A stretch of DNA of 64,000 bases from Paraburkholderia agricolaris (GCF_009455635.1 NZ_QPER01000001.1:4752967-4816966), one strand, 5' to 3'. Positions 26,916 through 35,896 are shown, counted from the stretch's first letter. Numbers and translations are program-made. The notes: a model not told the origin generated them from the sequence alone.

Positions 26916-27458
26916 ATGACTGACGGCCCCTACAAAGCAGACGAGATTCGACTCGAATCGAGTCTTGGCTATTACCTGACGAAAGCGCGAAACGTGCTCG
27001 TCGAACGAACCGACCGCGCAGTTAAACCGTTAGGACTGACCGCTCAACAGATCGGTGTGATTCTGATGTTGTCCGCGCAACGCGCGAACACGCCGTTTGA
27101 GTTGTCGCGTGTCATGTCATACGACAGCGGATCGATGACACGTTTGCTCGATCGTCTTGAAAAGAAAGGCTTTATCGTGCGCACACGCAGCGACGCCGAC
27201 CGCCGGATGGTCAAGCTGGAGTTGACGCCGCAAGGTCACGAAGCCGCGCGGCAATTGCCCAGTCTGGGCGCCGCCGTGCTGAACGAGCAGTTGCGTGGAT
27301 TTTCCGCCGCGGAGCATGCCACCCTGCTCGACCTGCTCAGCCGTTTCATTGCGAACGGCATCGGTGAGGGCGCTGGCGGCTGCTGTGGACTCGAAACAAC
27401 GCAGGAATCGCTGGAAGACTTACCCGAAGTGCCGTCGGCAAAGCACGGCGAGCGGTAA
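26916..27458 (+). CDS. MarR-family regulator, likely controls the efflux genes
   Basis: 180 residues. Winged helix: LGLTAQQIGVILMLSAQ, then FELSRVMSYDSGSMTRLLDRLEKKGFIVRTRSDADRRMVKLELT with the conserved wing DRR. ATG 26916 (MTDGPYKADEIRL) follows the promoter by 33 bases; the earlier in-frame start at 26826 would lie upstream of the -10 box and is rejected. A CCGL pair near the C-terminus is notable. It is followed 135 bases later by the EmrB-type pump on the same strand. EmrR/MarR homologues repress drug pumps and release DNA when bound by aromatic ligands. Confidence 0.9.
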   Translation: MTDGPYKADEIRLESSLGYYLTKARNVLVERTDRAVKPLGLTAQQIGVILMLSAQRANTPFELSRVMSYDSGSMTRLLDRLEKKGFIVRTRSDADRRMVKLELTPQGHEAARQLPSLGAAVLNEQLRGFSAAEHATLLDLLSRFIANGIGEGAGGCCGLETTQESLEDLPEVPSAKHGER

Positions 27459-27593
27459 CCAGGAGGCGCTTTTGAACGCGCCGTTGTTTGAAAATGTCTG
27501 TCTGGGCAGAGGGTGATCCGGCATGTAAGCACACCGTTAGACGGGTGCGATAAAGCTGCCGCGACAAGCTTTCCCGGTTGAGGAGAATCACAC

Positions 27594-29156
27594 ATGGCTG
27601 CTACGGCTTCCGCCGATGCCCTACCCGCCGCCGAACCCGCGCCGCTCAAAGGCGGGACGCTGGCCTTGCTCACCGTCGGCCTCGCGCTGGGCACGTTCAT
27701 GGAAGTGCTCGATACGTCGATCGCGAACGTCGCCGTGCCGACCATTTCCGGCAGCCTTGGCGTGGCGACCAGTCAAGGCACCTGGGTCATCTCGTCCTAT
27801 TCCGTGGCATCAGCGATCGCGGTCCCGCTGACCGGCTGGCTCGCGCGGCGTGTCGGCGAGGTGCGGCTGTTCACGCTGTCTGTTCTGCTTTTCACGGTCG
27901 CCTCGGCGCTGTGCGGCTTCGCGCACAATTTCGAGTCGCTGATTGCGTTCCGGCTTCTGCAGGGGCTCGTTTCCGGGCCGATGGTCCCGCTCTCGCAGAC
28001 GATTCTGATGCGCTCGTACCCACCGGAAAAACGCGGGCTCGCACTCGGCCTCTGGGCGATGACTGTGATCTGCGCGCCGATTTTCGGGCCTGTGATGGGG
28101 GGCTATATCACCGACAACTACACGTGGCCGTGGATTTTCTATATCAACGTGCCGATCGGGTTGTTCTCGGCGGTATGCGCGTTCCTGCTGTTGCGCGGCC
28201 GTGAGACCAAGGTCACCAAACAGCGTATCGATGCGGTCGGTCTCGCGTTGCTCGTAATCGGCGTGTCATGTCTGCAGATGGTGCTCGATCTGGGCAAGGA
28301 TCGCGACTGGTTCAACTCGACCTTTATCGTCACGCTGGCGATTATCGCGGTGGTGTCGATTGCGTTCCTGCTGGTTTGGGAGATGACGGATAAGGAACCC
28401 GTTGTCGATCTTTCGCTATTCAAGGATCGTAACTTCGCGCTCGGGGTAGTGATTATTTCGTTCGGGTTTATGGCGTTCTTCGGGTCGGTGGTGATTTTCC
28501 CGCTGTGGCTGCAGACGGTGATGGGATATACCGCCGGGATCGCCGGTCTGGCGACGGCGCCGGTTGGCATTCTGGCGCTGTTTCTGTCGCCGATGATCGG
28601 CAAGAATATGCATCGGTTGAATCTGCGTGTGGTGGCGAGTTTTGCGTTCATCGTGTTTGCGTTTGTGTCGTTCTGGAACTCGACTTTTACGCTCGATGTG
28701 CCATTCAATCATGTGATCTGGCCGAGATTGGTGCAGGGTATCGGCGTTGCCTGCTTCTTTGTGCCGATGACTACTATTACGCTGTCCAGCGTGTCGGATG
28801 AGCGGCTTGCTAGTGCTTCCGGGTTGTCTAACTTTTTTCGGACGCTGTCGGGGGCGATTGGGACGGCTGTTAGTACGACTTACTGGGAAAATGACACGAT
28901 CTATCATCATGCGATGCTGACCGATTCGGTTAATGTTTATTCGGCTAATACTAATGCTTATACCAATGCGCTGGCCGGGATCGGGCTTTCTGGGGATGGT
29001 CTCACCGCTCAGTTGAATCAGGTTGTTACAGCGCAGGCTTATATGATGGCCACTAATGACTTTTTCCGCATTTCTTGTGCGGCGTTTTTGGTGTTGGCGG
29101 TGCTTGTTTGGGTTACTAAACCCCGTAAAGGGGTTGGGCCTTCTATGGGGCATTGA
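27594..29156 (+). CDS. Multidrug MFS transporter, DHA2 (EmrB/QacA) family
   Basis: 520 residues with 14 predicted helices. The family signature is present: LGTFMEVLDTSIANVAVPTISG (motif D1, helix 1), LARRVGEVRLF (motif A) and LLQGLVSGPMVPLSQ. A GAGGAGA ribosome site precedes ATG 27594. EmrB-type pumps usually work with an EmrA adaptor and an outer-membrane channel. The channel is at 24454-26019, but no adaptor gene lies between marR and this gene. The last 350 bases shift to G+T-rich codons as the repeat at 29202 is approached. Confidence 0.93.
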   Translation: MAATASADALPAAEPAPLKGGTLALLTVGLALGTFMEVLDTSIANVAVPTISGSLGVATSQGTWVISSYSVASAIAVPLTGWLARRVGEVRLFTLSVLLFTVASALCGFAHNFESLIAFRLLQGLVSGPMVPLSQTILMRSYPPEKRGLALGLWAMTVICAPIFGPVMGGYITDNYTWPWIFYINVPIGLFSAVCAFLLLRGRETKVTKQRIDAVGLALLVIGVSCLQMVLDLGKDRDWFNSTFIVTLAIIAVVSIAFLLVWEMTDKEPVVDLSLFKDRNFALGVVIISFGFMAFFGSVVIFPLWLQTVMGYTAGIAGLATAPVGILALFLSPMIGKNMHRLNLRVVASFAFIVFAFVSFWNSTFTLDVPFNHVIWPRLVQGIGVACFFVPMTTITLSSVSDERLASASGLSNFFRTLSGAIGTAVSTTYWENDTIYHHAMLTDSVNVYSANTNAYTNALAGIGLSGDGLTAQLNQVVTAQAYMMATNDFFRISCAAFLVLAVLVWVTKPRKGVGPSMGH

Positions 29157-29522
29157 CTGGTTTTTGTGCTTGTGCGGCGCCTTGGCTGTTTGCTTATGGT
29201 GTTGGCCTTTCCTTGTTGTGTTAGTGGTCTATTAGCGTTGCCCCTGTGCGGGGCGGCACCTACTTTTCTTTGCCTGCCGCAAAGAAAAGTAGGCAAAAGA
29301 AAGCGGCTTTACACCGCCAGCTCATAAGCGGGTCCCCCGCACAGTAGCGGTAGTGGTGCATCTGGAATCTGTGTTCCCGCACATTCCGCCTTAGTGACAA
29401 GGCAGTCATACCTCCGGCGGCGCTGCGCGCGCCGATGCCTCGTTCTTGGAACCGCCCGCCGGGTTTTGTGCGGCGAGTTTTTTGCGCCTCGCTGCTTCTG
29501 CGAGCGCTCTCCCTTCTTTACC
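29157..29522. other. Intergenic region occupied by repeat copy 3
   Basis: 366 bases without a gene. 29202-29437 is the palindromic repeat; the G+T-rich flank 29157-29201 resembles the flank left of copy 1. The remainder to 29522 shows nothing I recognise. Confidence 0.6.
29202..29437 (+). repeat. Palindromic repeat element, copy 3
   Basis: Same orientation, same length and same internal landmarks as 19896-20131: TTGGCCTTTCCTTG, the 14-bp hairpin CTACTTTTCTTTGC (29260-29273) / GCAAAGAAAAGTAG (29279-29292), GTAGTGGTGCATCTGGAATC, and an end at GCGCGCCGATG. Confidence 0.9.
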
Positions 29523-30017
29523 TCACTGCGTTACCGGTTCGCCAGGGATCGATTGGCCCGATGGGTCCGGGTGCATCGCCGTGGGTGCAGCTTGCGATGG
29601 TTTCTCGCCGTTCTGCGGCGAGCCCGGTGAGGTGCCCCCTCGTACGTATTCCTTGAAGTCGGCGCCCGCTTCCCATGGGTTGGGCTTGCAACCCAGCGAT
29701 CCGTCGCAATGCGCAGCGAAACCAATCGTTGCCGTGCCGTCCGGATTCGGTGTACGCGTTATCTGGTACGCGAGCGCACGCTTGCCACCGTCCGGGCCCG
29801 CCGTCTGGATCAACGTGTCTGTCGAAGACTCGATCTTGTACTTCGAATGCCCCGCTACCCACGTCTGCGCACGTTGCCACCAAACGTCACACTCGGCTTT
29901 GGTCGAACACGTCAACGGCGTGGTCGCGATCTGCATCACGCCCGGGTCGACCTGCCCCCGCGTCGAACACCCCGTCACCGCCACCAGGCACAGTACGGCC
30001 AACAGACCTTTTTTCAT
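29523..30017 (-). CDS. Hypothetical lipoprotein
   Basis: 164 residues. The signal peptide MKKGLLAVLCLVAVTGC carries a lipobox (VTGC, Cys17). The mature part has four more Cys (TCSTKAECDVWW and HCDGSLGCKPN), probably two disulfides, and a Pro/Gln-rich end. No family was recognised; KAECDVWWQRAQTWVAGHSKYKI is its most distinctive stretch. ATG 30017 is selected for the signal peptide. It is alone on its strand between the repeat and gshA. Confidence 0.75.
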   Translation of the reverse strand: MKKGLLAVLCLVAVTGCSTRGQVDPGVMQIATTPLTCSTKAECDVWWQRAQTWVAGHSKYKIESSTDTLIQTAGPDGGKRALAYQITRTPNPDGTATIGFAAHCDGSLGCKPNPWEAGADFKEYVRGGTSPGSPQNGEKPSQAAPTAMHPDPSGQSIPGEPVTQ

Positions 30018-30214
30018 CGCGTTAAAGCCTCCCGCTCCGGAACGTGTCATGCACGTTGGACCGCATCCCCGACAAGGTGTTTCATACGCGCTTGCGAATA
30101 GTCGAAGCGCGTGGAGATTTTGCCGGTATGGTCGGGTATCGATGGTCGCCTGGCGTAGACGTTACCTGTGCGCAATAGAAAAGCGGCCATCAAACCGCGT
30201 GCGGTTCTGCAAAT

Positions 30215-30246
30215 GAAAATGCCGTTCAGTGTTCACCGAACGGCAT
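30215..30246 (-). terminator. Terminator hairpin downstream of gshA
   Basis: On the minus strand CAAATGCCGTTC / GAACGGCATTTT form a stem of about 11 bp, 42 bases after the gshA stop, with a short T run. Confidence 0.75.
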
Positions 30247-30287
30247 TTGCTCTGAAGGCGTTTTTCCGGGTTCGTCTGCTGCGTTGT

Positions 30288-31904
30288 TCAGACGCTAAAC
30301 CGGTTCAGTGTGTACGCCCGGTAAGCCGCGACAAATGCGTCGAATGAACCGACCTCTTCCCGTTCAAGTTTGGCCTGCTCGGCAAGCGATTGCGCAGCAA
30401 GGTCGGCAAATTCTTTGGTCTGCGCGGCATCCAGCGGACGCGAGCGGAAATAAGCGGCGTGCGCTTCGCTTTGCTCAAGGCCGAATGCGAGAAAGCTCTG
30501 CTGCTTGTCGCGCATCGTCTGCAACACGCGTGCGGACGGTGTCAGCGACGCATCCGCCAGTTTCGCGCGTTGAACCGCCACGGCGCGTGCGTGGGCGTCG
30601 CCACCGTGCAGTGCGTCGAGCTTCGCGGCGGCTGCATCTATCTGGATGAACAGTTCGTTCGCCCAATCCGTCATCGCGATCGGGCTGCCGTCGCGCGTCA
30701 GTTCAAGACCAGGCTTGCGGCCCTCCATCGTCACGCGGCCGAAGTTCTGATTCGCCTCGGCATAGGCGTCCGGCGGCAGTGGCGCGCTGTCGTCGAGCGC
30801 GCAGACCAGCAGGTAAGCATCGAGGAAGCGTGACGTCTCCAGCGAAATGCCGGTCGGCTCGAACGGATCGATGTCCATGCAGCGCACTTCGACATACTGC
30901 ACGCCGCGCGCAGCCAGCGCATGCAGCGGACGCTCGCCCGGGTACGTGACGCGTTTCGGACGGATCGTCGAATAGAACTCGTTTTCGATCTGCAGCACGT
31001 TCGTATTGATCTGCACCCACTCGCCGTCGCGTTGCGTGCCGATCGCCTCGTACGCGGGATACGGCTGGCTCACGGCCTTCGCGAGCGCGTCGAGGTAGCC
31101 CGGCAACGTGTCGTAGTCGGCGTGCAGCGCGGCTTGCGCCGTGGTGTTCGAGTAGCCGAGATCGCTCATGCGCAAGCTGGTCGCGTACGGGCGATATAGC
31201 GTGTCGGCGTCGAAGGTTTCGAGCGTGTGCTTGCGATCGCGCAGGAAGCGGCGATCCAGTGCCGGCGACGCGCCGAACAGATACATCAGCAGCCAGTTGG
31301 TGCGGCGGAAATTGCGGATCAGCGCGAGGTAACGGTCGGACTGGAAATCGACGGCATTTGCCGTGGATTGCTGGTCCGCATGCCATGCCCGCCACACTTC
31401 TTCGTTCAGCGAATAGTTGTAGTGAATGCCCGCAATGCACTGCATCGTGCGGCCGTAACGGAGCGCGAGGCCAATGCGGTACACGTACTTCAGTTTGCCG
31501 ATATTCGACGTGCCGTAATGCGCGATCGGAATGCCCTCGTCTGTATCGGGCAGCAGGCCGGGCATCGAGTTGTTCCACAAGATCTCGTCGCCGAGTTCGG
31601 CGTAGACGAAACGATGCAACGTATCGAGCTTCTCGAGCGTGAGCGCGACGTCGTGCTCGGCCGGCGTAATCAGTTCGAGCAACGCCTCGGAATAGTCGGT
31701 GGTCAGCGACGGATGCGTGAGCGCCGAACCAAGCGTGAGCGGATGCGGCGTCAAGGCAAGCTGGCCGTCGTGCGTTACGCGCAGGCTTTCCTTTTCGATG
31801 CCGCGCAGGCCGCGTATCAGCGCGTCGCGCTGCGGGCCTGAGCTCAGCACCGAGAGGCGGTGCAACAGCGCGTCGTTCGTGCGGGAAGGTGTCGTGTTTG
31901 GCAT
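30288..31904 (-). CDS. gshA: Glutamate-cysteine ligase (E. coli type)
   Basis: 538 residues from ATG 31904. It catalyses the first step of glutathione synthesis. Conserved blocks are GLRGIEKESLRV, LGSALTHPSLTTDYSEALLELITP, the flavour-defining WNNSMP, AHYGTSNIGKLKYVYRIGLALRYG and IAGIHYNYSL. Start is uncertain: the frame extends to ATG 31934 and GTG 31946, neither with a strong ribosome site, adding 10-14 non-conserved residues. It is distinct in family from YbdK. Monocistronic. No gshB was seen in the window. Confidence 0.94.
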   Translation of the reverse strand: MPNTTPSRTNDALLHRLSVLSSGPQRDALIRGLRGIEKESLRVTHDGQLALTPHPLTLGSALTHPSLTTDYSEALLELITPAEHDVALTLEKLDTLHRFVYAELGDEILWNNSMPGLLPDTDEGIPIAHYGTSNIGKLKYVYRIGLALRYGRTMQCIAGIHYNYSLNEEVWRAWHADQQSTANAVDFQSDRYLALIRNFRRTNWLLMYLFGASPALDRRFLRDRKHTLETFDADTLYRPYATSLRMSDLGYSNTTAQAALHADYDTLPGYLDALAKAVSQPYPAYEAIGTQRDGEWVQINTNVLQIENEFYSTIRPKRVTYPGERPLHALAARGVQYVEVRCMDIDPFEPTGISLETSRFLDAYLLVCALDDSAPLPPDAYAEANQNFGRVTMEGRKPGLELTRDGSPIAMTDWANELFIQIDAAAAKLDALHGGDAHARAVAVQRAKLADASLTPSARVLQTMRDKQQSFLAFGLEQSEAHAAYFRSRPLDAAQTKEFADLAAQSLAEQAKLEREEVGSFDAFVAAYRAYTLNRFSV

Positions 31905-32139
31905 TGATGCGTGTCGGGCGTTGTCGGCCGCCATGTACCGCTTCACTGCTTAGGTGCAGCACTGCGCGGTTGACAACGTTCGGCGGAATTTTCGGGTAGC
32001 GGGCACTTTAACATCTCGCCAGAACGGCTGCTTGAGGCCGCTTCGGCAGGCCTTCAGGCGACACGGCCCGGCCTGATCGCAGGACAAATGGCTTGCCCTG
32101 CACCGGACTACCCGTCATGCGCCCGACGGCCGCACGACC

Positions 32140-33057
32140 TCAGCCGCCGCGCGCGGCCCCTGCCCGATCCGCGACCTCGTTCCACAGATGCATCGCCGCA
32201 TATGCGCGCCACGGCCGCCACGCATCGGTGCGTGTGCGCTGCTGCGTGGGCCTCACGAGCGACGGGTCGCGTGCGCAGATCGATTGCATCAGCACCAGAT
32301 CCCATGCGGGCCAGGCGTCGGCATCACGCCATACGCGCATTGCCACATACTCGACCGTCCATGGACCGATGCCAGGCAGTGCGAGCAACGCCGCGCGCAG
32401 GCTGTCGGCGTCGGCGACCTTGCTGTCGAGCGGCACGTCGCCTGTAGCCACTGCGTGTGCGAAGCCTTGCAACGCCGCTACGCGTTTACCCGGCATGCCG
32501 ATCTTCTCCAGATTCACCGCAGCGAGCGCGGCGGGTGTTGGAAAGCGCCACGCGGTGTGCTCATGCGAATGACCTTCGATACGCTCGCCGGCACGCTGCA
32601 CCAATCGTCCGATGATCGTGGTCGCCGCCTTCACGCTCACCTGCTGGCCGACGATCGCGCGCACCACCAGTTCGAAGCCCGACCACGCGCCTGGTACGCG
32701 CAAACCTGGCACGGCCTCGATCAACGGTGCGAGCCATGGGTCGGCGGCCAGTTCACGGCCGATTTTCTTAGGATCGGCGTGCAGGTCGAACATTCTCGCG
32801 ATCGGCGTGGCGAGCGCGTCGGCATGACGGCTCGCCGGGCCTTCGATGTTCGCAACGATGCAGCGCTTGCGCGGATGCAGGCGTACGGTCAGCGTGCCGC
32901 TGTCGCCGGCCCAATCGATCGCGCGGCGATAGGCGCCGTCTTCAACCGCTTCGACCCCGGGCGTCGCGCGTCCGCCGAAAAAGCGCAGCAGACGCGGCCA
33001 GTCGAAGGGTGGTTTGAAGGGCAATTCGAGTGTTGCGACGTCGTCAAGCGTGCTCAC
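32140..33057 (-). CDS. alkA: DNA-3-methyladenine glycosylase II (AlkA type)
   Basis: 305-residue base-excision glycosylase. N-terminal AlkA_N-like domain (LELPFKPPFDWPRLLRFF), then the helix-hairpin-helix LPGIGPWTVEYVAMRVW and catalytic Asp at about 253 (PAWDLVLM). It removes alkylated purines. The ATG overlaps the ada stop by four bases (33054-33057), so the two are co-translated as an adaptive-response operon. Confidence 0.93.
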   Translation of the reverse strand: MSTLDDVATLELPFKPPFDWPRLLRFFGGRATPGVEAVEDGAYRRAIDWAGDSGTLTVRLHPRKRCIVANIEGPASRHADALATPIARMFDLHADPKKIGRELAADPWLAPLIEAVPGLRVPGAWSGFELVVRAIVGQQVSVKAATTIIGRLVQRAGERIEGHSHEHTAWRFPTPAALAAVNLEKIGMPGKRVAALQGFAHAVATGDVPLDSKVADADSLRAALLALPGIGPWTVEYVAMRVWRDADAWPAWDLVLMQSICARDPSLVRPTQQRTRTDAWRPWRAYAAMHLWNEVADRAGAARGG

Positions 33058-34238
33058 GCGGCGTGGTCCAGTTTAGTGGTGGCGGTAACGACCGCAGGTT
33101 CGCGGCGCTCAGATTTGTCGGGCGAAACGTCGCCGGCGTGCCGGGCTTCGTTGTCGAGTAGCGCGGCCTTGCGCGGCAGCCCCCAACGATACCCCGCGAG
33201 TGCTCCACCCTTTTGCACGACGCGATGACACGGAATCGCCAACGCGACCGGATTCGTCGCGCACGCGCTCGCCACTGCCCGCACGGCGCGAGGTGAACCG
33301 ACGGCTTCTGCGATCTGCGAATAGCTACGCGTCTCGCCGTAGGGAATGCGGCGTAGTGCGTCCCACACACGCTGCCGGAAGGCGGTGGCGGCGATATCCA
33401 GAGGCAGGTCGAAGTCCTGCCGCGTGCCGCGCAGATAGGCGTCGATCTGCGCGATGAACGGTGCGAGCCGCGTTGCATCTTCGACCAACTCGGCATTGGC
33501 GAATTCGTCGCGCAAATCGTCGGCGAGTATCGCGGCATCGTCGCCGAACCCGATCTTGCAGATGCCTTTATCGGTGGCGGCGACCAGCACGAAGCCGAGC
33601 GAGGTCGGTGCGCTGGCGTAACGCACGGTAAGTCCCGCACCCTTGCGGCGGAACGCGGACGGCGCCATGCCCAATTCCGCCGACGCGCTGTCGTACATGC
33701 GCGATGGCGAGCCGAAGCCGGCGTCGAGCGTGGCGCGGGTCACGTCCGAACCGCTCTGCAGCGCATCGCGCAACGCGGCGCCGCGCTGCGCGGCCTGGTA
33801 CTGACGGGGCGACACGCCCACCACGCGCTTGAACAGGCGCTGCAAGTGAAATGGGCTGACATGCACGGCATCGCTCAATTGCGCGAGCGTGAGGCGCTGT
33901 TGCGGATCGGCGTCCAGCGCGGCGCACGCGCGATTGACGATCTCCAGCTCGCGCGGCAATCCGCCGGGCTGGCAGCGTTTGCAATCGCGATAGCCCGCGG
34001 CGCGCGCGGCGTTTGCGTCGGTGAAGAATGCGACATTTTCGCGGCGTGGCTGGCGCGATGCGCATGACGGGCGGCAGAACACGCCCGTCGTCTTGACGGC
34101 GTAGAAGAACGCGCCGTCGGCCTGCGGCTCGCGGCGGGTGACGGCGTCCCAACGCTCGGCGTCGGTGGTCCAGTGGGTGTCGCCAATGGCGGTTTCGCTG
34201 CCGGTTTCGGTATGGAAAGTACGGTCGGTGCGGTTCAT
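33054..34238 (-). CDS. ada: Bifunctional Ada: methyl-sensing regulator and O6-methylguanine methyltransferase
   Basis: 394 residues. The zinc/methyl-acceptor site has Cys55, Cys59, Cys86 and Cys89 (FCRPSC and CKRC). An AraC helix-turn-helix follows at about 105-195 (LSDAVHVSPFHLQRLFKRVVGVSPRQY), then the methyltransferase domain with active Cys337 in PCHRVV. Methylation of the N-terminal Cys by phosphotriesters turns Ada into an activator. ATG 34238 (MNRTDRTFHTETG) is chosen; an in-frame start at 34295 adds 19 non-conserved residues. Operon with alkA; no alkB is adjacent. Confidence 0.95.
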   Translation of the reverse strand: MNRTDRTFHTETGSETAIGDTHWTTDAERWDAVTRREPQADGAFFYAVKTTGVFCRPSCASRQPRRENVAFFTDANAARAAGYRDCKRCQPGGLPRELEIVNRACAALDADPQQRLTLAQLSDAVHVSPFHLQRLFKRVVGVSPRQYQAAQRGAALRDALQSGSDVTRATLDAGFGSPSRMYDSASAELGMAPSAFRRKGAGLTVRYASAPTSLGFVLVAATDKGICKIGFGDDAAILADDLRDEFANAELVEDATRLAPFIAQIDAYLRGTRQDFDLPLDIAATAFRQRVWDALRRIPYGETRSYSQIAEAVGSPRAVRAVASACATNPVALAIPCHRVVQKGGALAGYRWGLPRKAALLDNEARHAGDVSPDKSERREPAVVTATTKLDHAA

Positions 34239-34416
34239 GATGGTCCCGAAAAAGCGGTGTCGATGCTCACCAATGTAGGCCGCATGCCAACACACTACGC
34301 TCCGGTTCTTGCTCTGTCATTGCACTTCCTCGTAGGCTCCGGGCGCCCGCCAGGCGCTCGTTTCGCCCCAAACTGCGACAATTTGGCACGATATCGGGTT
34401 TTCCCTTAAAAAGTTA

Positions 34417-34445
34417 TTGCGTCGCACCAACCCCATGTGTATATT
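34417..34445 (+). promoter_or_regulatory. Candidate promoter of the small RNA
   Basis: TTGCGT (34417-34422), 17-base spacer, TATATT (34440-34445). The predicted start is about 34452, directly before the CU-rich motifs. Confidence 0.55.
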
Positions 34446-34451
34446 AGTACC

Positions 34452-34514
34452 TGTCTCCTCCATGTCTCCTCCTGATATGGATTCAGCCCGCTCCACATAG
34501 AGCGGGCTTTTTTT
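34452..34514 (+). ncRNA. Candidate small RNA with double anti-Shine-Dalgarno motif
   Basis: About 63 nt between the promoter above and an intrinsic terminator. The 5' part has TGTCTCCTCC twice, 34452-34461 and 34463-34472, one base apart. CUCCUCC is complementary to Shine-Dalgarno sequences and is the exposed seed in several families of small RNAs that repress translation. No start codon with a ribosome site or open frame fits in it. Existence as a stable RNA is a prediction. Confidence 0.55.
34485..34514 (+). terminator. Intrinsic terminator of the small RNA
   Basis: AGCCCGCTC (34485-34493) and GAGCGGGCT (34500-34508) around a 6-base loop, followed by a T-run to 34514. Confidence 0.9.
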
Positions 34515-34635
34515 CGTCTGATGTTTTCTGATCTGTCCCTCGCGCACGCCTCATCGCCCGTTCTCGCTGCCCCTGCTATCTCCTACACTGATGGCTGTTC
34601 ATCCGTTCTGCGAACGGGGCCAAGGGGCGTTCGAC

Positions 34636-35061
34636 ATGAAAATCCATATTCGCGAGATCGATCACATCGTCATTCGGGCATCGAATGTTCCGGAGATGAC
34701 GCGTTTTTATTGCGAAGTGCTCGGTTGCAGCATCGAGAAGGAGCAGCCCGATCTGGGCCTGACGCAATTACGCGCGGGGCGCTCGCTGATCGACCTGTTA
34801 AAGGTTGGCGCCAAGCTCGATCATCCCGAGAATGGGGTGCCGGGCGCGGGGCGGAATATGGACCACGTATGTTTGCGTGTCGAGCCGTTCGACGCCGAAG
34901 CGCTTACGGCGCATCTGGCCGAACACGGCGCGCGGCCTGGCGAGGCGGCTTTGCGCTACGGCGCCGATGGGTTTGGGCAGTCGCTGTATCTATTCGACCC
35001 GGAAGGCAATATGGTCGAGCTCAAAGGGCCGCCTGAAGCAGCACGTGCGACGTCGCTGTGA
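34636..35061 (+). CDS. VOC-superfamily (glyoxalase/dioxygenase fold) protein
   Basis: 141 residues with one vicinal-oxygen-chelate module. HIVIRASNVPEMTRFYCEVLGC supplies the first metal His, HVCLRVEPFD the second and LYLFDPEGNMVELKGPP the Glu, so a metal site is plausible. Start ATG 34636 (MKIHIREIDH) fits the family better than 34591. Members include glyoxalase-like, fosfomycin-resistance and extradiol enzymes; the substrate is unknown. Monocistronic, preceded by the small RNA terminator. Confidence 0.88.
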   Translation: MKIHIREIDHIVIRASNVPEMTRFYCEVLGCSIEKEQPDLGLTQLRAGRSLIDLLKVGAKLDHPENGVPGAGRNMDHVCLRVEPFDAEALTAHLAEHGARPGEAALRYGADGFGQSLYLFDPEGNMVELKGPPEAARATSL

Positions 35062-35185
35062 CGGGCGTAGCCGCCACGTTCCGGCCTGTGCGACAGACAG
35101 GTGTCAAACGATGCAGGCGGGCGCAGCCGTAGGCGAAGTTCGTGCGGCATGCGCGGTTGGCGGTAGCTAGCGCTTACCCGCGTCA

Positions 35186-35740
35186 TCAGGCGTTGGCAGG
35201 CGCCTTCAACACCGTCCATTCGATCTTCACCGCATCGGCGTCGGCGCTGCCGAGCCACGCTTCGCCATCCTGCACCGTGCATTGCAGGCGCATGGTCCGT
35301 TCGGCGAGCGAGCCCAGCGCGGCGGCAACGTCTTCGCCAAGCGTCCAGACCGTCACATTGCGCATGCGTTCGACCTTGCTGCGCACTCCTTGCCACCAGA
35401 TGTCCGAGGTGCGGCCGCCATAGGCGATCACGATCACTTCGTTCGAGCGGCCGCTTGCCTTGGCAATGCGCCGTTCGTCCGGCTGGCCGACTTCGATCCA
35501 GGTTTCGATCGCGCCCGTCAGGTCCTTTTGCCAGAGGTCCGGTTCGTCGACATCCGACAAACCTTTACAGAATTCGAGCCGTTCCTGCGCGAACAACGCA
35601 AATGCGGCGACGCGCACCATCATCCGTTCGTCGGTTTCGGAGGGATGACGGGCGATCGTCAGGGCATGGTCGGCGTAGTAGTGCCGGTCCATGTTGGCAA
35701 TCTGGAGTTCTGCTTTGTAAATCGTCGATTTGAGAGCCAT
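35186..35740 (-). CDS. yaeQ: YaeQ family protein
   Basis: 184 residues, normal for YaeQ. It opens MALKSTIYKAELQIANMDRHYY and has HPSETDERMMVRVAAFALFA, LWQKDLTGAIETWIEVGQPDERRI and VIAYGG. The fold is a PD-(D/E)XK nuclease variant whose role is not established; it was first noted as complementing transcription-elongation defects. ATG 35740 matches the family; the ORF upstream to 35869 is not conserved. Confidence 0.92.
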   Translation of the reverse strand: MALKSTIYKAELQIANMDRHYYADHALTIARHPSETDERMMVRVAAFALFAQERLEFCKGLSDVDEPDLWQKDLTGAIETWIEVGQPDERRIAKASGRSNEVIVIAYGGRTSDIWWQGVRSKVERMRNVTVWTLGEDVAAALGSLAERTMRLQCTVQDGEAWLGSADADAVKIEWTVLKAPANA

Positions 35741-35896
35741 GCCGTTGCTAAACCAGGCGCTCGCCCCACCGGAGCCGGAGCGAACAGAAAAAGAATCGTC
35801 GACGGCGCGTTGCCGTGTTCGGTGTTTGGTGTACATCGCGTGTTCCTCCTGAGCCGAGGCCGGCTGCAATTGCGACTATCGCAACAGGAGAAGCAT

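Larger units (their letters stand above)
34239..34635. other. Intergenic region ada / VOC containing a candidate small RNA
   Basis: 397 bases without a protein gene. The left part should hold the minus-strand ada promoter; no clear Ada box was found. The right part holds a plus-strand promoter, a short CU-rich transcript and a terminator. Confidence 0.5.
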
